Shown here piece by piece: positions 16,514 through 25,061 of a stretch of DNA of 64,000 nt. The position numbers and the translations under genes are program-made. Position 1 is the stretch's first letter; every line of letters starts with the position of its first letter. The notes beneath the pieces were generated by a model that saw only the letters and a program-made list of their open reading frames with translations, was not told the origin of the DNA and searched no databases. Source of the DNA: a bacterium (GTDB taxonomy: Bacteria; Armatimonadota; Abditibacteriia; Abditibacteriales; Abditibacteriaceae); the NCBI GenBank assembly GCA_004172935.1, contig SDZD01000027.1, forward strand, positions 1-64,000, written 5' to 3'.

Positions 16514-17421
16514 TGTCCGCTCACGATGAGGTATGCCACGAATTGCAATCGCGCGGTTTGTCGCGCCTGGTCCCGTACCTCCCGCGTTTACTTCATCCCT
16601 CTATTCGGATATTAGCTACAGCGGCAGTCTTCACCTCGTGGGAAGACCATTTACAGCACGCCGATCCAACCCCCATCGGCATTTCTAAGATCGGTGGTTG
16701 GCCCGACATCTGGCCCGGTTTCCAGTGGCCGCAGTTGAGCGATTTGGCGCTTCCATTTCTTGCCCAATTTCGGATGGAAGACATTGCTCCCTATGATGAG
16801 GAGAAGCTGCTTCCAACTCAAGGGATGATGCTGGTATTCTTCGACGCTATGGCCCATTTCCAAGATGAAAAGGCCATGCAAGTCTTGTATTTTGATGGTG
16901 ATTTGGCTACTTTGAGTCGTGCTGATATTCCCGATAACGCTACACGTTGGGATATGGACATCGGAGGAGAAGTGGTTTATGAAGCCCCGCAACTGCTGCG
17001 TTTTTGCCGCGATTGGCAGTTGGCCGACGACGATAACATCGAATACCAATCCATTGACCAGAGTCTGGTTGCCATCGGTGAGCCGCTACTTTCAGAGAGT
17101 GAAAACGAGGGTTACTGGCGGTTTTCGCTCGATTGGAACAAAAAGCGTTGTGATGCCATTTACAAACGGGAATTGAAGCGCTCGCTGAGAGGACAAGAGC
17201 AACCCAACCATCAACTACTTGGCGTACCTTATGCGGGGAATTTCGATGGGCGTCTAGAAATTTCTGACGAAAGTTTTGCATCTGAGTGGCGCCTACTTTT
17301 TCAGTTTTCTAGTGACGATGGTTTAGATTGGGGCAACTGCTGTTGTTGTTCCTTCTTCATTGAAAGTGATGCCCTCGCGCGCCGCGACTTTTCGAATATA
17401 CAAGTTACCTGCGACGGTTGA
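16513..17421 (+). CDS. DUF1963 (YwqG-like) protein
   Basis: A 302-aa cytosolic protein with the DUF1963 pattern: SKIGGWPDIWPGFQWP near residue 57, LPFLAQFRMEDIAPYD, GMMLVFFDA, and the C-terminal LLGVPYAGNFDGRLEISDES to WRLLFQFSSDDGLDWGNCCCC. The run of four cysteines near the end is odd. YwqG-type proteins have no settled function; some occur with toxin or immunity genes, but nothing like that is next to it. The ATG overlaps the gmk stop codon by one base. Confidence 0.82.
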   Translation: MSAHDEVCHELQSRGLSRLVPYLPRLLHPSIRILATAAVFTSWEDHLQHADPTPIGISKIGGWPDIWPGFQWPQLSDLALPFLAQFRMEDIAPYDEEKLLPTQGMMLVFFDAMAHFQDEKAMQVLYFDGDLATLSRADIPDNATRWDMDIGGEVVYEAPQLLRFCRDWQLADDDNIEYQSIDQSLVAIGEPLLSESENEGYWRFSLDWNKKRCDAIYKRELKRSLRGQEQPNHQLLGVPYAGNFDGRLEISDESFASEWRLLFQFSSDDGLDWGNCCCCSFFIESDALARRDFSNIQVTCDG

Positions 17422-17427
17422 ATCCCT

Positions 17428-17841
17428 ATGAATCAATTCCCCCTTTCCAGCAAGCAGAAGGTGCCGTTCGTGTGTTTTTCGTGCCGCACCTCGAAGAAAG
17501 TTCGCTTGCCCTTCTCTCGTAAGACGGAGACAGGGGAGCAAACTTCTCCGTGTTGCCCGAATTGTGAAAAGCCGATGATTTATGTGGGGCGCTACTTCAA
17601 GGTTCCGCCTCAGAATGCGCGCGAGCAGTGGCGTAAAGCGGAGTTGCTGTGGAAGAATGGTTGGGTTGCCAGCGGCTATTCGGAAGGACCACAAAGTTTG
17701 CGTGACGCCCGTGAGTGGGTTCAGAAGAAGAGTGTCAGGGCTACGGCACAGCGCGACTCAAGGAATAGCGCCGCAAGTGAAGAGCGTTGGCGGCGCCTCA
17801 GGAAGAAGCGAGAACAGCATCGTTATCAAAAGCCTGTTTGA
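17428..17841 (+). CDS. Small zinc-ribbon protein
   Basis: A 137-aa protein with two Cys pairs (CFSC at 16-19 and CCPNC at ~42-46) forming a probable zinc ribbon. It then has GRYFKVPPQNAREQWRKAELLWKNGW and a strongly basic C terminus. Similar small proteins with a zinc ribbon followed by a Gln-Trp-Lys/Arg helical block are widespread and uncharacterised. It starts 6 bp after the DUF1963 stop. Its 3' end overlaps the convergent ATP-grasp gene by 44 bp. Confidence 0.65.
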   Translation: MNQFPLSSKQKVPFVCFSCRTSKKVRLPFSRKTETGEQTSPCCPNCEKPMIYVGRYFKVPPQNAREQWRKAELLWKNGWVASGYSEGPQSLRDAREWVQKKSVRATAQRDSRNSAASEERWRRLRKKREQHRYQKPV

Positions 17842-18706
17842 GATTCCGATACCATTCCTCCACATCAATGCCTGATGGAAGGCCCAAAACGCCTCCGTCG
17901 CCCATTTCTATCATCATCCATTGGCCGTCGTCGCGTTGCGCCCAGTCGAGAGTGAAAAAGCGGCTGGGGTATTGGCTTGCTACTTCTGCCACATCTTCCA
18001 ACGTGGGCTTTTCGGCGCCAACTGGGTTGGGGGAAAGCGAGAGCAATTGACCGTCGAACCAGAAGGAACGCCACTCGAAGGTTTGTCCCGCTTCGTTATG
18101 ACGAAGTTTCTCAAATTGGCGAAATACCAAACCGCCCGTCAGGTAATCGCCTTGTAGTTCGAGAAATCGGTTTACGATACGGCGCACTGCGCTCTTATCG
18201 CTGGCGTTGGGAATGAAGCACGCCTGCGCCCAGCGGTGCTTTTGCGATTTCACCCAATCTTTCACGATGATAGGAGCAGCACCGAACTGTTTGAGGGCAT
18301 CGAAAATCGGGGCGAAATCCACTTCGCCGTTAGCCTCGAACTTTTCACGCTCAACCCAAGTCGTTTGCGGGAGCCAGCGTTGCCAGAGGTTATAGTTCTC
18401 TGGGGCATGGTGCCCGAAGCGATAAGCCCCCGCGTCGTTGATTAATTTGCAACCGAGAGATGATAAGCCGGTTTCTAAGCGGGCGTAATCGACTTCTGAA
18501 AGCATCCAGCCGCGATAGATGAGTGCTTGAGGACTTATTGATTGCGGCACTCGGCGCAGAATCTGTTCGATTGTGTCGCCGCGTCGTAGGCCATCGAAAT
18601 CGAAAAGAGCGGTGTTGAAGCCAGCCGCACAAGCGGCTTCGAATTCTATTCGGTAATCGCGCTCAACCTCGGAGCGTTCTAAAGCATCTGTAGGGAAGAG
18701 AATCAC
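17798..18706 (-). CDS. ATP-grasp domain protein (DUF4343/R2K-like)
   Basis: A 302-aa protein of the ATP-grasp fold, related to the R2K clade. It has an N-terminal sub-domain (VILFPTDALERSEVERDYRIEFEAACAAGF), central Lys-bearing IIVKDWVKSQKH, and C-terminal EWRSFWFDGQLLSLSPN, then WMMIEMGDGGVLGLP with the Mg/ATP-binding acidic residues. ATP-grasp enzymes ligate carboxylates to amines or thiols; the substrate is unknown. The GTG at 18706 is chosen because the longer open frame (to 18976) would run into coaBC. It lies opposite to gmk and coaBC and interrupts their shared direction. Confidence 0.75.
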   Translation of the reverse strand: MILFPTDALERSEVERDYRIEFEAACAAGFNTALFDFDGLRRGDTIEQILRRVPQSISPQALIYRGWMLSEVDYARLETGLSSLGCKLINDAGAYRFGHHAPENYNLWQRWLPQTTWVEREKFEANGEVDFAPIFDALKQFGAAPIIVKDWVKSQKHRWAQACFIPNASDKSAVRRIVNRFLELQGDYLTGGLVFRQFEKLRHNEAGQTFEWRSFWFDGQLLSLSPNPVGAEKPTLEDVAEVASQYPSRFFTLDWAQRDDGQWMMIEMGDGGVLGLPSGIDVEEWYRNLKQAFDNDAVLASS

Positions 18707-18745
18707 TCTTTGAGTGTGGGCCGATTTGCGTGCCCAGCTGAAATT

Positions 18746-19951
18746 ATGAACGGAAAAACCATCGTGTTGGGGGTTGGGGGAGGGATTGCGGCTTACAAGG
18801 TGGCCGACCTTGCTTCCAAACTGACGCAACGCGGCGCTGATGTCCATGCTGTGCTGACCGAATCGGCGACGCGCTTTATTGCCCCGCTTACTTTTACGGC
18901 GCTGACGCATAATCCGGCTCAGGTCGAGTTGTGGGCGCAGCATACGGAAGCGGGCAAGGCGGCGGGGATGCCGCACATCGCTTTGGCGGATAAAGCGGAT
19001 TTGATAGTTATCGCGCCCGCCTCAGCCGATTTAATCGCGCGTCTGGCGGGAGGGTTTGCTGATGATTTGCTGACTACGCTTGTGACGGCGACTCGCGCCC
19101 CCATCGCTTTTGCGCCCGCCATGAACCCGACGATGTTGGGGCGCCCGGCGACACAGCGTAACATCGCCCAGTTGTTGGCCGATGGTTTTCATCTCATCCA
19201 ACCCGACGAGGGGCGTATGGCCTGTGAGCATGTGGGGAGTGGGCGTTTGCCTGAAACGCCCGAATTGATCGCGCAAATTGAGAAGCTGCTTTTTCCTGTT
19301 CGTGATTTGGAAGGCAAGCGGGTGGTTATCACGGCAGGGCCGACGCGCGAAAACCTCGACCCGGTGCGGTTTATTTCGAATCGGTCGTCGGGAAAGATGG
19401 GCTATGCTCTGGCCGAAGAAGCGCGCAACCGAGGGGCGTTTGTGACTCTGGTTTCTGGCCCTACTGCCCTCGCCACGCCGCAGGGCGTGGAACGCATCGA
19501 TGTGCAGAGCGCGCTCGAAATGCGCGATGCTACTGTCGCCGCTTTCGAGAAGAGCGATGTTCTCATCGCCTGTGCCGCACCCGCAGATTTTCGAGCCGCG
19601 AGTCAGGCATCGCAAAAAATTAAACGCGGCGATTCGCTGACCATGCAACTGGAATTGGTTGCTAACCCCGATATTGTGCGGGAATGTGGCACTCGTAAGC
19701 TTCCCGGTCAAATCGTGGTCGGCTTTGCGGCGGAGACGCAGAACCTCGAAGTCGAGGCGCTACGCAAAATGCAGGAGAAGAATCTGGACGCCATTATCGC
19801 TAACGATGTGACGCGGGCCGGGGCGGGCTTCGATTCCGATACCAACGCCGCCACGTTTTATTCGCGAGAGAACAATGTGGAGTGGCCGCTGATTGCTAAA
19901 ACCGCTTTAGCTGCCAAGATTTGGAATGAGATCGTTAAATTAGCCGAATGA
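18746..19951 (+). CDS. coaBC: Bifunctional phosphopantothenoylcysteine decarboxylase/synthetase
   Basis: Makes 4'-phosphopantetheine from 4'-phosphopantothenate and cysteine in CoA biosynthesis. CoaC half (1-~175): GVGGGIAAYKVADL, catalytic His in GMPHIALA, PAMNPTM, and the flexible-flap Cys in MACEHVGSGRLPE. CoaB half (~190-401): TAGPTRENLDPVRFISNRSSG, APADFR, KIKR, VGFAAET and ANDV. The ATG at 18746 (MNGKTIVLG) gives the usual 401 aa; the open frame extends upstream to 18710 but adds no homologous residues. A bidirectional terminator follows. Confidence 0.95.
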   Translation: MNGKTIVLGVGGGIAAYKVADLASKLTQRGADVHAVLTESATRFIAPLTFTALTHNPAQVELWAQHTEAGKAAGMPHIALADKADLIVIAPASADLIARLAGGFADDLLTTLVTATRAPIAFAPAMNPTMLGRPATQRNIAQLLADGFHLIQPDEGRMACEHVGSGRLPETPELIAQIEKLLFPVRDLEGKRVVITAGPTRENLDPVRFISNRSSGKMGYALAEEARNRGAFVTLVSGPTALATPQGVERIDVQSALEMRDATVAAFEKSDVLIACAAPADFRAASQASQKIKRGDSLTMQLELVANPDIVRECGTRKLPGQIVVGFAAETQNLEVEALRKMQEKNLDAIIANDVTRAGAGFDSDTNAATFYSRENNVEWPLIAKTALAAKIWNEIVKLAE

Positions 19952-19956
19952 TGCAC

Positions 19957-19988
19957 AAAAAGGGCGCCGATAATTCGGCGCCCTTTTT
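19957..19988. terminator. bidirectional terminator between coaBC and GH2 gene
   Basis: A perfect 14-bp stem (19957-19970 with 19975-19988) is flanked by A and T runs on both sides, between convergent genes. Confidence 0.92.
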
Positions 19989-20003
19989 GTTGGTGTTGCT
20001 GGG

Positions 20004-22259
20004 TTAGTCGGCTTTCACTAGGCCAACGTCGATGCTTTGGCCTCCGGTTGTCTGGTGGACGTGGACAGCGAAGGTGTTCTGGCCGGCTTTGAGGGTGGCG
20101 CGGGCGGCTTCGCTCAGGGGGACGGCTTTGTAGTCGCCTGTGTAGCCCGTTACCGAAGCGGCGAGTACGCCGTTAACGTAAATCTCGGCGTCTTCGTCGT
20201 GCATGACGAGCAGGTTGAGTTTGGCCGGGATTTGAGTGGGCAAGGTGAAGTTGCGGCGAATCCAGATGTCGCTGGTGGCCCATTGAGTGCGGACGCCGCC
20301 CGCATCGTGGCCGAATGGGGCTTGGCCGGTTTTCCATGCGCCATCGTTGAATGCGGTGCTGAACCAATCATCGGCGGGTTTATCGGTGGTGTATTGCCAA
20401 TTGATGCCGTCTTCGGAGGAAGTGGGCACAAGTTCGGGATTGGGGTTGGGCGGCAGCGGCAGGAATTGGCCCTTATTCGCGGCGGCGATGACTTTCACGT
20501 CCGGCTTCATGACGGCGCGGTCGTAGGTGAGAAGGCCATTGATTTCCTGCTCGACATCGGTGATCTGGGTGTAGACAACGGCACTCGTGCCTTTCGTTTT
20601 GTTCAGGTCGTAGGCTTTTTTGAGCAAGTCCTGATAACGCTTGGTGGCGAGCCAGCCGCTTTTGATGGTGGCGCCGTAGCCCATGACGTCGGCGTTGTTT
20701 TGCCAGCGGTGGCCGGGGACGCTCATGGTGATGCCGCCAAATTCGCCGTTGACCGCAGCGCGGTTGGCTTCGGGGTCTTTGGAGCCGGGGCCGGGGTAGT
20801 CGTGCGTGTCGTGCATGTCGCCCACGTTTTTATCGACCCAGCCGCTGGCGTTGTTGACCAGACGGGTCGGGTCGAGTTGACGGGTGAAGTCCACCACTTG
20901 TGGGGTATCGTGTTGGCCCATGCCTTCGTTGAAAGTGGTCCACACCACAATCGAGGGCGAGTTGTAGTTTTGCTCGATGATGTGACGCCATTCGGTGTTG
21001 AACTGGGCTTTGGCGACGTCGCTGAGGGCGCCTTCGCGCCCACCGAACATTTGTGGCATATCCTGCCAGACCAACATTCCAAGTTTGTCGGTCCAGTAAT
21101 ACCAGCGCGCAGGTTCGACTTTGGCGTGCTTGCGCAACATGTTCCAGCCGAGGGTTTTGGCGGTTTCGATGTCGAATTTGAGGGCGGCATCGGTGGGGGC
21201 GGTGTAGATACCATCGGGCCAGTAACCCTGATCGAGCGCGCCGACCTGAAAGAGGGGCTTGTTGTTGAAGAGGATGCTGGTGCGGCCCTGATCGTCTTTG
21301 CCAAGCGAGATTTTGCGCATGGCGAAGTACGAATCGACGTTGTCGGCGGTTTTACCTTTGCCGAGCGTCACTTTCAGATCGTAGAGAAAAGGGGTGTCAG
21401 GCGACCACAGGCGGGCGTTGGGGATGGGGATAACGATTTCGCTGTTAGCTGTGCCCGTTACCGTCGCCACCTTTTTCTTCTCGGCTGTCACTGCGATAGT
21501 GACGGGCGAGTTGCCCGATGAGCGAACGGTGAGGCGAACCTGCGAAGAGTCGATGTCGGGGGTGATTTTGAGAGATTTGATGTTCTCGACCGGAACGGGT
21601 TCGAGCCACACGCTCTGCCAGATGCCTGTCGCTCCTGTGTAGAAGATGCCGCCGGGGTTGATGCGCTGTTTGCCAACGACCTGTGCATCCTCGACATCGA
21701 CCTTGATGGGGTTGCGCACGGCGACGACGATTTCGTTGTCGCCTTCGCGGAGTTGTTCGCTGACATCGAAGTCGAAGCTATCGTAGCCGCCTTTATGGGT
21801 GCCGATGGTGCGGCTGTTGAGAATGACTGTCGCTTCGTAGTTGACAGCGCCAAAGTGCAGCATCACCTTCTGGTTCATCCAGCCTTTGGGAACGTTGAAG
21901 GTGCGGCGATACCAGACCTTTTCGTTGACGGGCGAAGGCTTACCTACGCCGGATAGCGCCGACTCGTAGGGGAAGGGCACCAGAATTTGGCCGTCCATGA
22001 TGCCAGGGGCGAGCAGGGAGGAGTAGTGGTTCACGCCATAAGACCACAGGCCATTGAGACTCTGCCAGTTTTTGCGTACCAGCTGGGGGCGAGGGTAATC
22101 GGGCAGGGCGTTTTTGGGTGTGACTAGCGCAGCCCACTGTGTTTTGAGAGAAGAAGCGGCGGGCTTCCACTGCGCCTGTTGCTGAGCCTGAGATGGCATG
22201 GCTTGAATGACTAGCCCCATCGACGCCGCAAGCGCGATGTTATACAGATGTAATTTCAT
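20004..22259 (-). CDS. Secreted glycoside hydrolase family 2 protein
   Basis: A 751-aa exported enzyme with a Sec signal peptide (~1-25, cleavage near PSQAQ). The GH2 sugar-binding domain is at ~55-220 (LNGLWSYGVN, WYRRTFNVP, NYEATVILN), the immunoglobulin-like domain at ~225-315, and the TIM barrel at ~325-600. The acid/base Glu445 is in WTTFNEG and the nucleophile Glu506 is in VNGEFGG. A C-terminal beta-sandwich (~640-751) has the jelly-roll look of accessory modules (WIRRNFTLP, DAEIYVNG). GH2 covers beta-galactosidase, glucuronidase and mannosidase; specificity cannot be read here. It is one of several secreted carbohydrate enzymes in this part of the window. Confidence 0.9.
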   Translation of the reverse strand: MKLHLYNIALAASMGLVIQAMPSQAQQQAQWKPAASSLKTQWAALVTPKNALPDYPRPQLVRKNWQSLNGLWSYGVNHYSSLLAPGIMDGQILVPFPYESALSGVGKPSPVNEKVWYRRTFNVPKGWMNQKVMLHFGAVNYEATVILNSRTIGTHKGGYDSFDFDVSEQLREGDNEIVVAVRNPIKVDVEDAQVVGKQRINPGGIFYTGATGIWQSVWLEPVPVENIKSLKITPDIDSSQVRLTVRSSGNSPVTIAVTAEKKKVATVTGTANSEIVIPIPNARLWSPDTPFLYDLKVTLGKGKTADNVDSYFAMRKISLGKDDQGRTSILFNNKPLFQVGALDQGYWPDGIYTAPTDAALKFDIETAKTLGWNMLRKHAKVEPARWYYWTDKLGMLVWQDMPQMFGGREGALSDVAKAQFNTEWRHIIEQNYNSPSIVVWTTFNEGMGQHDTPQVVDFTRQLDPTRLVNNASGWVDKNVGDMHDTHDYPGPGSKDPEANRAAVNGEFGGITMSVPGHRWQNNADVMGYGATIKSGWLATKRYQDLLKKAYDLNKTKGTSAVVYTQITDVEQEINGLLTYDRAVMKPDVKVIAAANKGQFLPLPPNPNPELVPTSSEDGINWQYTTDKPADDWFSTAFNDGAWKTGQAPFGHDAGGVRTQWATSDIWIRRNFTLPTQIPAKLNLLVMHDEDAEIYVNGVLAASVTGYTGDYKAVPLSEAARATLKAGQNTFAVHVHQTTGGQSIDVGLVKAD

Positions 22260-22359
22260 AAACGAATATCCAATAGACCTTTGATTTTGTTGATGGTTGT
22301 TTGCGTATAAACGCCTATTTCTTTTAACTATAATACCGGTATCAGAGAGGTGGATTTAC

Positions 22360-23289
22360 TCAGACGAATGGGCGGCGCTTGTGGACCAACCACTGTTTGA
22401 GGGCGATGACGACGGCGCCCGTAACCCAGATGATTCCGACATCTATCGCCAGTCGTTCGATGCCCTGTTTCATTAGGGGCCAGCTGAGGCTGGCAGCGCC
22501 CGCGCCGATAAGAGCGGCAGCGGGAATGATGGAAAGTAGCAGCAACGGCCCGGCGATGACGCTGCGCCGATAGGCCGCCATCATAATCATGCCCGCCGTA
22601 CCGCCGATGACCGAAAACATGATGGAAGAGAGGTCGGGATGACCGAGCGATTTGACCTCGTGGTTGCGCGCCAGTTGAAGCGGCGATGAATCGTTGGCTA
22701 AGCGTAATATGCCGAACATGGCGGCGGCGCCCAGAACCAGCACCGTGTAGCCGAATAACGCTGAAAGCAAACCGTGCCGGATGAGGTGAGGGCGCCACAA
22801 TACGAGGCCAAGGGGGATTTTGGCGAGTGGCTCGAAGCCCGGAGCTATCATCGCCGAGGCGATGAAGGCCACTGCTTGTGGCACCGGGTCTTCGCGAAGA
22901 CCGATGGCGGCAACGGCGCCGCCCAAAAACATCAGCGCCATGTAGTTGGCTGTGATGTGGGCCTGGTGGCGCAGGCCAGTCTCCATTTCTTCCCAGCTGG
23001 CCTCGTCAACATCGAACTCGACGGCTTCGGCATTTTCGGGGTCGGAAATGGAGGCGATTTCGGCAGTCGTAACCGAAACCTGAGCGCCGTTTTTATGTGC
23101 CCTTTCGACGGCGCGCATGACTTCATCGGTGGTGTGATTGAGAACCTGAACCGAAATGACATCGCCTTCGGGTTTCATCGAAGCCCCGGCGAACACGGCG
23201 AGGCCAATCACGCCATCGAGTGTCCTGAGTTCTTGTAGCAACTGGTCGGTGGCTGAGGAACTGAGGGCGATTTGAATGGTGCGGTGCAT
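22360..23289 (-). CDS. DUF389 family membrane protein
   Basis: A 309-aa inner-membrane protein. The N-terminal ~85 residues are a soluble alpha/beta domain (MHRTIQIALSSSATDQLLQELRTL), then an acidic stretch. At least five membrane helices follow from ~115, including the family's characteristic MIAPGFEPLAKIPLGL segment. DUF389 proteins are uncharacterised. It is co-transcribed with the membrane protein gene 10 bp upstream. Confidence 0.82.
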   Translation of the reverse strand: MHRTIQIALSSSATDQLLQELRTLDGVIGLAVFAGASMKPEGDVISVQVLNHTTDEVMRAVERAHKNGAQVSVTTAEIASISDPENAEAVEFDVDEASWEEMETGLRHQAHITANYMALMFLGGAVAAIGLREDPVPQAVAFIASAMIAPGFEPLAKIPLGLVLWRPHLIRHGLLSALFGYTVLVLGAAAMFGILRLANDSSPLQLARNHEVKSLGHPDLSSIMFSVIGGTAGMIMMAAYRRSVIAGPLLLLSIIPAAALIGAGAASLSWPLMKQGIERLAIDVGIIWVTGAVVIALKQWLVHKRRPFV

Positions 23290-23299
23290 TAAACGCTCT

Positions 23300-23959
23300 C
23301 TAACGTTGCGCGCGGCGACATTCGACTGCCGCTCCTATGGGCGGCGCTAGAATAGCCCAAAGCAATAGCGCGAAGGCGCTGAGGCGGGCGGCGCTGAGTT
23401 TCAGTAGCTCGATACCTCTGGGGGCGAGTTGGGCGGCAACAATTTTGGCCTGGGCTGCTGCGCTTTGGCGTGCTTGCGGTGTGGTGGCGTTGCTGGCTTT
23501 CTCCTGCAAGCGGCTCAACTCTTCGCGCAGGCGGCCCTCGCGCATTGCGCTGAAAGTTTTCGAGGCCGAGTTCATGGTGTCGCTCGACATGGCGCCTTTG
23601 GCGCCATCAATGATTTTGTCGCGCTCATTCCACGCCATGCCCATAGCGTCGTTGGTGAGGCCGTCCATGACTATGCCGCCATAGAATGGCGCGGCAATGA
23701 CACAGGAACCTATGCCAATAGCCAGGCCGAGCAAGGCCGCTAAAAACGGACTGGTGCGCGACTTGGCCAAATATATACCCGCCATATTTGCCGCGACCAA
23801 TGATAGAGCGACCGTGCCGCCCAGCAGAATCAAACCTGTGGCGGGTGGGTTTCCCAGTCCCAATATCCTGTGCAGCGCAAAAAGCCCCGGCAGCGATATG
23901 AGGACGAGAAGCAAACCGATCAAAAGGCCGCGCCAAATGGCGGGTTTATAAGTTCGCAT
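23300..23959 (-). CDS. Membrane protein of unknown function
   Basis: A 219-aa protein with membrane helices at ~8-32, ~40-62, ~70-92 and ~190-212, and a charged, Ala/Ser/Gln-rich helical loop (~105-185) likely on one side of the membrane. The ATG at 23959 is chosen because AGGA lies 7 nt upstream; the open frame runs to 23989. No family recognised. It sits 10 bp upstream of the DUF389 gene, and the two may work together. Confidence 0.65.
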   Translation of the reverse strand: MRTYKPAIWRGLLIGLLLVLISLPGLFALHRILGLGNPPATGLILLGGTVALSLVAANMAGIYLAKSRTSPFLAALLGLAIGIGSCVIAAPFYGGIVMDGLTNDAMGMAWNERDKIIDGAKGAMSSDTMNSASKTFSAMREGRLREELSRLQEKASNATTPQARQSAAAQAKIVAAQLAPRGIELLKLSAARLSAFALLLWAILAPPIGAAVECRRAQR

Positions 23960-24008
23960 CGAATTTTCCTGCGGCGATTTGCGCGCCACTTATTCCATCA
24001 AAGCCCGA

Positions 24009-24968
24009 TTATAGGGTTACACCCTCAAACGAAAGTTCGACGGGTTCGATTGTGCCATCGGCGCGGAAATGCATTCGTTCTAAACATGTCACGCGATGGT
24101 GGGGGCTAGTTTCACCCAACGGGCGACGATGGTAGCACACGATCCAATCGTCTTCGGTGTTAGGAAGCTTGAGCGCGGAGTGGTGACCAGCACTGGTCGC
24201 GACCTTCAGGTTGTTTTGCAGCACTGGCCCCTGATACTCGAATGGCCCCCACGGGCTTTCCGAAATGCCATAGGCGGCGCAGTAGGTGTCGTTGCCCCAA
24301 CCGCCTTCGCTCCACATCAGGTAGTACAGGCCCTTGCGCTTGATGCAGAACGGCCCCTCGACGTACTCTTCGCGCGGTGTAACATCGCGAAACGCGGTGT
24401 TGAACGCCCGCATCGTCGGCGCAAAGCGCCCGACCACGCATTTGCGATGTCCGCCGAAGTAGAGGTATGCCTGTCCGTCATCGTCCTGAAAGCAGTGGGC
24501 GTCGATGGCCTGAGCGCCATGTGGGTAGCCGTGAACGATCGGAATGCCCAGCGCATCTTTGAATGGGCCTCCCGGCGAATCGGAAGTCGCGACGCCGATG
24601 CCCGCGCCATCGCCCGCCGAAAAGTAGAAGTAGTATTTGCCGTTTTTCTCGGCGCAGGAGGGCGCCCACGCCGCGAACTGAGTTGACCAAAGAATATCGT
24701 CGAAATCGAGGATATGCCCTTCGTTCGTCCAATTCACGAGGTCGGTCGATGACCACGCCTCGAACTTCGTCTGTTGGGTAAAGGGAGCCGAGGTCGTCGG
24801 ATAAATCCAGAATTTGTTTTCGAAAAAGTGAATCTCAGGGTCGGCATACCAGCCGGGAAAAAGCGGATTAGGCACGAATAGATTTTGAGGCGAGTTGCGC
24901 CATCTTGTCGCGTTTGGTGGGGGAGAATTTTGACGTTCGTAGGGGCAACCCATGTGGTTGCCCATCAT
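24009..24968 (-). CDS. Glycoside hydrolase family 43 protein
   Basis: A five-bladed beta-propeller glycosidase (arabinofuranosidase/xylosidase type), ~300 aa, without a signal peptide. The catalytic trio is visible: general base Asp in GWYADPEI, pKa-modulating Asp in AIDAHCFQDDDGQAYLYFGG, and general acid Glu in EYVEGPFCIKRKGLYYLMWS. The start is uncertain. The only ATGs (24968, 24965, 24953) fall inside a palindromic repeat, and an in-frame GTG at 24875 just before PNPLFPGWYADPE would give a more typical N terminus. No Shine-Dalgarno is seen for any choice. Confidence 0.85.
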   Translation of the reverse strand: MMGNHMGCPYERQNSPPPNATRWRNSPQNLFVPNPLFPGWYADPEIHFFENKFWIYPTTSAPFTQQTKFEAWSSTDLVNWTNEGHILDFDDILWSTQFAAWAPSCAEKNGKYYFYFSAGDGAGIGVATSDSPGGPFKDALGIPIVHGYPHGAQAIDAHCFQDDDGQAYLYFGGHRKCVVGRFAPTMRAFNTAFRDVTPREEYVEGPFCIKRKGLYYLMWSEGGWGNDTYCAAYGISESPWGPFEYQGPVLQNNLKVATSAGHHSALKLPNTEDDWIVCYHRRPLGETSPHHRVTCLERMHFRADGTIEPVELSFEGVTL

Positions 24969-25044
24969 AGGAACTGCCCATACATCGCGCTTTTGCTAAA
25001 AACGAGCAGCCAGAATGAAGGGCAACCACATGGATTGCCCTTAC
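24939..25044. repeat. pair of inverted 25-bp palindromic repeats (REP/MITE-like)
   Basis: 24939-24963 and 25020-25044 are reverse complements with 23 of 25 bases identical. Each contains its own hairpin built on GGGCAACC/GGTTGCCC. They flank about 56 bp between the GH43 gene and the epimerase stop codon, as terminal inverted repeats of a small non-autonomous element would. Confidence 0.7.
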
Positions 25045-25061
25045 GGGGTTACATCACACCT

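Noticed and set aside
18707..18976. N-terminal extension of the ATP-grasp gene
   Set aside because: It would run antisense through the start of coaBC, and its residues are Arg-rich with no fold pattern.
20037..21521. Long plus-strand frame (494 codons) opposite the GH2 gene
   Set aside because: It mirrors the codon pattern of the real minus-strand gene, is Gly/Val-rich without any family motif, and lies wholly inside it.
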